Assembly (NCBI GenBank): GCA_026986455.1
Contig: JALSON010000326.1
Span: 1 to 7,602 of the forward strand
Origin: Thermococcaceae archaeon
GTDB taxonomy: Archaea > Methanobacteriota_B > Thermococci > Thermococcales > Thermococcaceae
Length of the DNA: 7,602 nt
Direction of reading: 5' to 3'
Part shown: positions 5,732-7,602 of the stretch, in pieces
How positions within the stretch are numbered: the stretch's first letter is position 1
How the letters are laid out: the number at the start of each line of letters is the position of its first letter
The notes under the pieces: model-generated
Databases searched by the model: none
Seen by the model: the letters and a program-made list of their open reading frames with translations, nothing else
What the model was told of the DNA's origin: nothing
Made by a program: the position numbers and the translations under genes

Positions 5732-5760
5732 TCCCTGCCCCTATTCTCTATGGTGGTTTC

Positions 5761-6555
5761 ATGTGCAGAATACTCTTTGCCGCCGGAAACGGCCATGAGA
5801 TAAGGGAACTCCTCGACGCTTTTGTGCGCTCCTCGGAGAACGACCCCTATAAAGCCAGGAGGAATCGGGGCAGTCAGCATAAAGACGGATGGGGCTATGT
5901 TCTCCTGAAAAGGGACACCGTCGAACACTACAGGAGCATGACCCCTGTTTTTCAGGATGAGGCAGTCCAGAGGCTCAGGAACAGGCTCTCCGGCTTCACC
6001 GTCCTGATTGCACACTCCAGAGCCGCCAGTCAGGGGAGCAGGAATCTGTTCAATGTGCAGCCCTTCGGATTTTCAAGCAGGAGGGGATTCAGCTTCTGGT
6101 TCCTCCATAACGGAGACCTGAAAAAGGATATGATAATCAGAATGGCTGAACTGGGGGCGGAGAAGCTTGAGAATGCCTCTGACAGCTTCACAGCCGCTGT
6201 TTATCTGTGCAGGTTTCTTGAGGGAAGCACGAAGGAAAACCTTCTGGCCAGGTTTAAGGAGCTCAAAAAAACCACAAACACCGCCCTTAACACGGTAACC
6301 CTGATGATAGACCCCCTGAATAATGTCAGGGCATTCATAACATCATACATGACAGGGAGGATTGAGGATGCTCCTCAAAAGCGTGACTACTATCGCCTTT
6401 TACTCCTGAGTAAGAAAAACCTGTTTGCGGTGGCATCATCAACATTTGAGCTCTACCATGAGGGGCCGTTTCAGGACGTGGAAAATGGGGATGCATTCCA
6501 TGTTGAGATTTCATTTGAAAATGAGGGTTTTGCTGTCGAAAGGCTGAGGATATAG
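5761..6555 (+). CDS. Class II glutamine amidotransferase-like protein
   Basis: The 264-residue product begins MCRILF, placing a cysteine at position 2, the N-terminal nucleophile of class II (Ntn-type) glutamine amidotransferases after removal of Met. Other family marks are DGWGYV (42-47), AHSRAAS (84-90), the FLHNGDL strand (115-120) that lines the glutamine site, and ASDSF (139-143). This is the layout of the small standalone GATase_4/YafJ/EgtC-like group. Such proteins hydrolyse glutamine, or a gamma-glutamyl compound, to release ammonia or act as a hydrolase. No synthetase domain is fused and none is visible nearby, so the acceptor is unknown. The Cys2 requirement fixes the start at ATG 5761, which has GGTGG 4 nt upstream. 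It leads an operon: the CBS gene starts 11 nt after its stop. Confidence 0.88.
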   Translation: MCRILFAAGNGHEIRELLDAFVRSSENDPYKARRNRGSQHKDGWGYVLLKRDTVEHYRSMTPVFQDEAVQRLRNRLSGFTVLIAHSRAASQGSRNLFNVQPFGFSSRRGFSFWFLHNGDLKKDMIIRMAELGAEKLENASDSFTAAVYLCRFLEGSTKENLLARFKELKKTTNTALNTVTLMIDPLNNVRAFITSYMTGRIEDAPQKRDYYRLLLLSKKNLFAVASSTFELYHEGPFQDVENGDAFHVEISFENEGFAVERLRI

Positions 6556-6563
6556 GAGGGTGG
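6555..6563 (+). promoter_or_regulatory. Ribosome binding site GGAGGGTGG of the CBS gene
   Basis: A purine-rich, near-consensus site begins on the last base of the amidotransferase stop codon and lies 3 nt before ATG 6567 (about 7 nt from its GGAGG core). It supports co-transcription and efficient re-initiation on the downstream gene. Confidence 0.7.
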
Positions 6564-6566
6564 AAT

Positions 6567-6974
6567 ATGGAGACGAAGGCACCTATAAAGGTGTATATGA
6601 CCCGGAAGCTGATAGGGGTGGGTCCGGAGGATAGCATTAAAAAGGCCTGTGAGGTCATGGTTGAATTCGATATCGGTTCCCTGGTTGTCGTTGAAAGGGG
6701 AAGGGTCGTGGGCTTCTTCACCAAAAGCGACATCATCAGGAGGGTCGTCATCCCGGGTCTGCCGAACACAACCCCCGTGAGGGAGATAATGACCAGCGAT
6801 CTGATAACCGCGGATGTGAATACTCCGGTAAAAGACGTCCTCGACATAATGGCGAAGAAAGGAATAAAGCACATCCTTATAGAGGAAAACGGGGAGATTG
6901 TGGGCATCTTCAGCCTCAGAGACCTCCTTGACGCCAGCAGGAGGAAGCTCGAAACCGCCATAGCGGTGGAGTGA
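6567..6974 (+). CDS. Two-CBS-domain protein (Bateman module)
   Basis: The 135-residue product is almost entirely a pair of CBS domains. CBS1 spans about residues 7-62 (VYMTRKLIGVGPEDSIKKA, ending GFFTKSDIIRRV) and CBS2 about 74-128 (IMTSDLITADVNTPVKDV, ending GIFSLRDLLDAS). Each ends in the G-h-h-(T/S)-x-x-D signature (49-55 and 113-119) whose Thr/Ser and Asp contact the ribose and phosphates of bound adenosyl ligands in relatives. As a free-standing module it most likely senses AMP, ADP, ATP or S-adenosylmethionine and acts on a partner protein; the partner is not shown by the sequence. It sits between the amidotransferase and the phosphoesterase in one operon, and its stop overlaps a possible start of the latter by one base. 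Archaeal genomes have many such proteins, so no specific gene name is given. Confidence 0.9.
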   Translation: METKAPIKVYMTRKLIGVGPEDSIKKACEVMVEFDIGSLVVVERGRVVGFFTKSDIIRRVVIPGLPNTTPVREIMTSDLITADVNTPVKDVLDIMAKKGIKHILIEENGEIVGIFSLRDLLDASRRKLETAIAVE

Positions 6975-6979
6975 TGGGC

Positions 6980-7602
6980 ATGATAAGGATAGCACACATA
7001 AGCGACACCCATATAACCCCCGATGCAGCCTTCAAGGCCTATGCATTTGATTTAATCGTGAACGAAATCAACAGGAGCGATTTTGACCTCGTTATCCACA
7101 CCGGCGATGTCACCAACCAGGGGCTCAGAGAGGAGTATGAGCATGCCAGCTATCTCCTGAAAAAGATTCAGAAGCCCCTTATAGTTATTCCGGGCAATCA
7201 TGATGCCAGAAATGTTGGATACAGGCTGTTTGAAAAATTTATAGGCCCTCTTAACGGGGTCTATGAAAATGGAGACCTTGTTATAATCTGGCTTGACTCG
7301 ACAATCCCGGATTTAAGCGACGGCAGGGTTGGGGGATACAAATTCAAATGGCTCAAGGCAAAGCTTGAGGAATACTCCCACAAAAGGCTCAAGATAGTTG
7401 CCGTTCACCATCACCTCCTCCCGCTGCCCGATACCGGCAGGGAAAGAAACGTCCTCTTCAATGCGGGTGATGTTCTCGACCTGCTCCTGAGGCATGAGGT
7501 CAACCTCTACACCTGCGGCCACAAGCATGTGCCGAATGTCTACAAAGCCGAGGATCTGATTATAGACAATGCAGGCTGCACATCATGCCGGAAAACACGC
7601 CG
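6980..7602 (+). CDS. Calcineurin-like metallophosphoesterase (5' part, cut by window edge)
   Basis: The frame stays open to the right edge, giving 207 codons from ATG 6980. An ATG at 6974, overlapping the CBS stop by one base, is in frame and adds Met-Gly. I prefer 6980 because GGAGTGAT (6968-6975) lies at a proper distance and the family usually begins MIRIAHISDTH. All metal-site motifs visible in this part are intact: SDTH (Asp9, His11), HTGDVTN (Asp43), PGNHD (Asn73, His74), AVHHH (about 142-145) and CGHKH (about 179-183). These residues bind two metal ions that activate water for phosphoester hydrolysis. The substrate (nucleotide, cyclic nucleotide, phosphoprotein or nucleic acid) cannot be told. 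The last visible stretch, DNAGCTSCRKTR, is as expected near the C-terminal end of such domains, so little is probably missing. There is no signal peptide. Confidence 0.9.
   Translation, partial: MIRIAHISDTHITPDAAFKAYAFDLIVNEINRSDFDLVIHTGDVTNQGLREEYEHASYLLKKIQKPLIVIPGNHDARNVGYRLFEKFIGPLNGVYENGDLVIIWLDSTIPDLSDGRVGGYKFKWLKAKLEEYSHKRLKIVAVHHHLLPLPDTGRERNVLFNAGDVLDLLLRHEVNLYTCGHKHVPNVYKAEDLIIDNAGCTSCRKTR

Overview
The window looks like chromosomal DNA of a hyperthermophilic euryarchaeon of the order Thermococcales (a Thermococcus or close relative). The grounds are an archaeal/eukaryal-type ABCE1 ribosome-recycling ATPase, BRE/TATA-type promoters, Shine-Dalgarno sequences of the GGAGGTGAT kind, T-rich intergenic terminators, tightly packed genes, and several families common in that order. 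This rests on recall of families, not on a database search. I see no rRNA, tRNA, CRISPR array, insertion sequence or plasmid/phage hallmark.

Layout. (A) 2-1018 (+): 3' half of the ABCE1 gene, open at the left edge. (B) 1019-1213: AT-rich spacer with a T tract, two short perfect palindromes and the promoter of the next gene. (C) 1214-2377 (+): a single gene for a secreted, sequon-rich surface protein with cell-wall-binding-repeat-2-like sequence, followed by a T-rich terminator. (D) 2529-4026 (+): a three-gene operon with an ArsR-like winged-helix regulator, a 66-residue membrane-anchored coiled-coil protein, and an AIR-synthase/HypE-like enzyme lacking the HypE cysteine tail. (E) 5674-4023 (-): a two-gene unit read in the opposite direction, with a DUF4213/DUF364 protein (putative heavy-metal chelation family) and a standalone HsdR-N-like PD-(D/E)xK nuclease-fold protein. 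Its end overlaps the end of (D) by 4 nt. (F) 5675-5760: compact divergent promoter region. (G) 5761-7602 (+): a class II glutamine amidotransferase-like protein, a two-CBS-domain protein and a calcineurin-like metallophosphoesterase, packed as an operon and cut by the right edge.

Most of the window is ordinary chromosomal housekeeping and conserved-hypothetical content. I do not see a clear new defence or mobile system. The parts most worth a second look are the regulator/coiled-coil membrane protein pair, the glycosylation-site-rich surface protein with palindromes around its promoter, the lone HsdR-N-like protein behind a DUF364 gene, and the amidotransferase/CBS/phosphoesterase operon.
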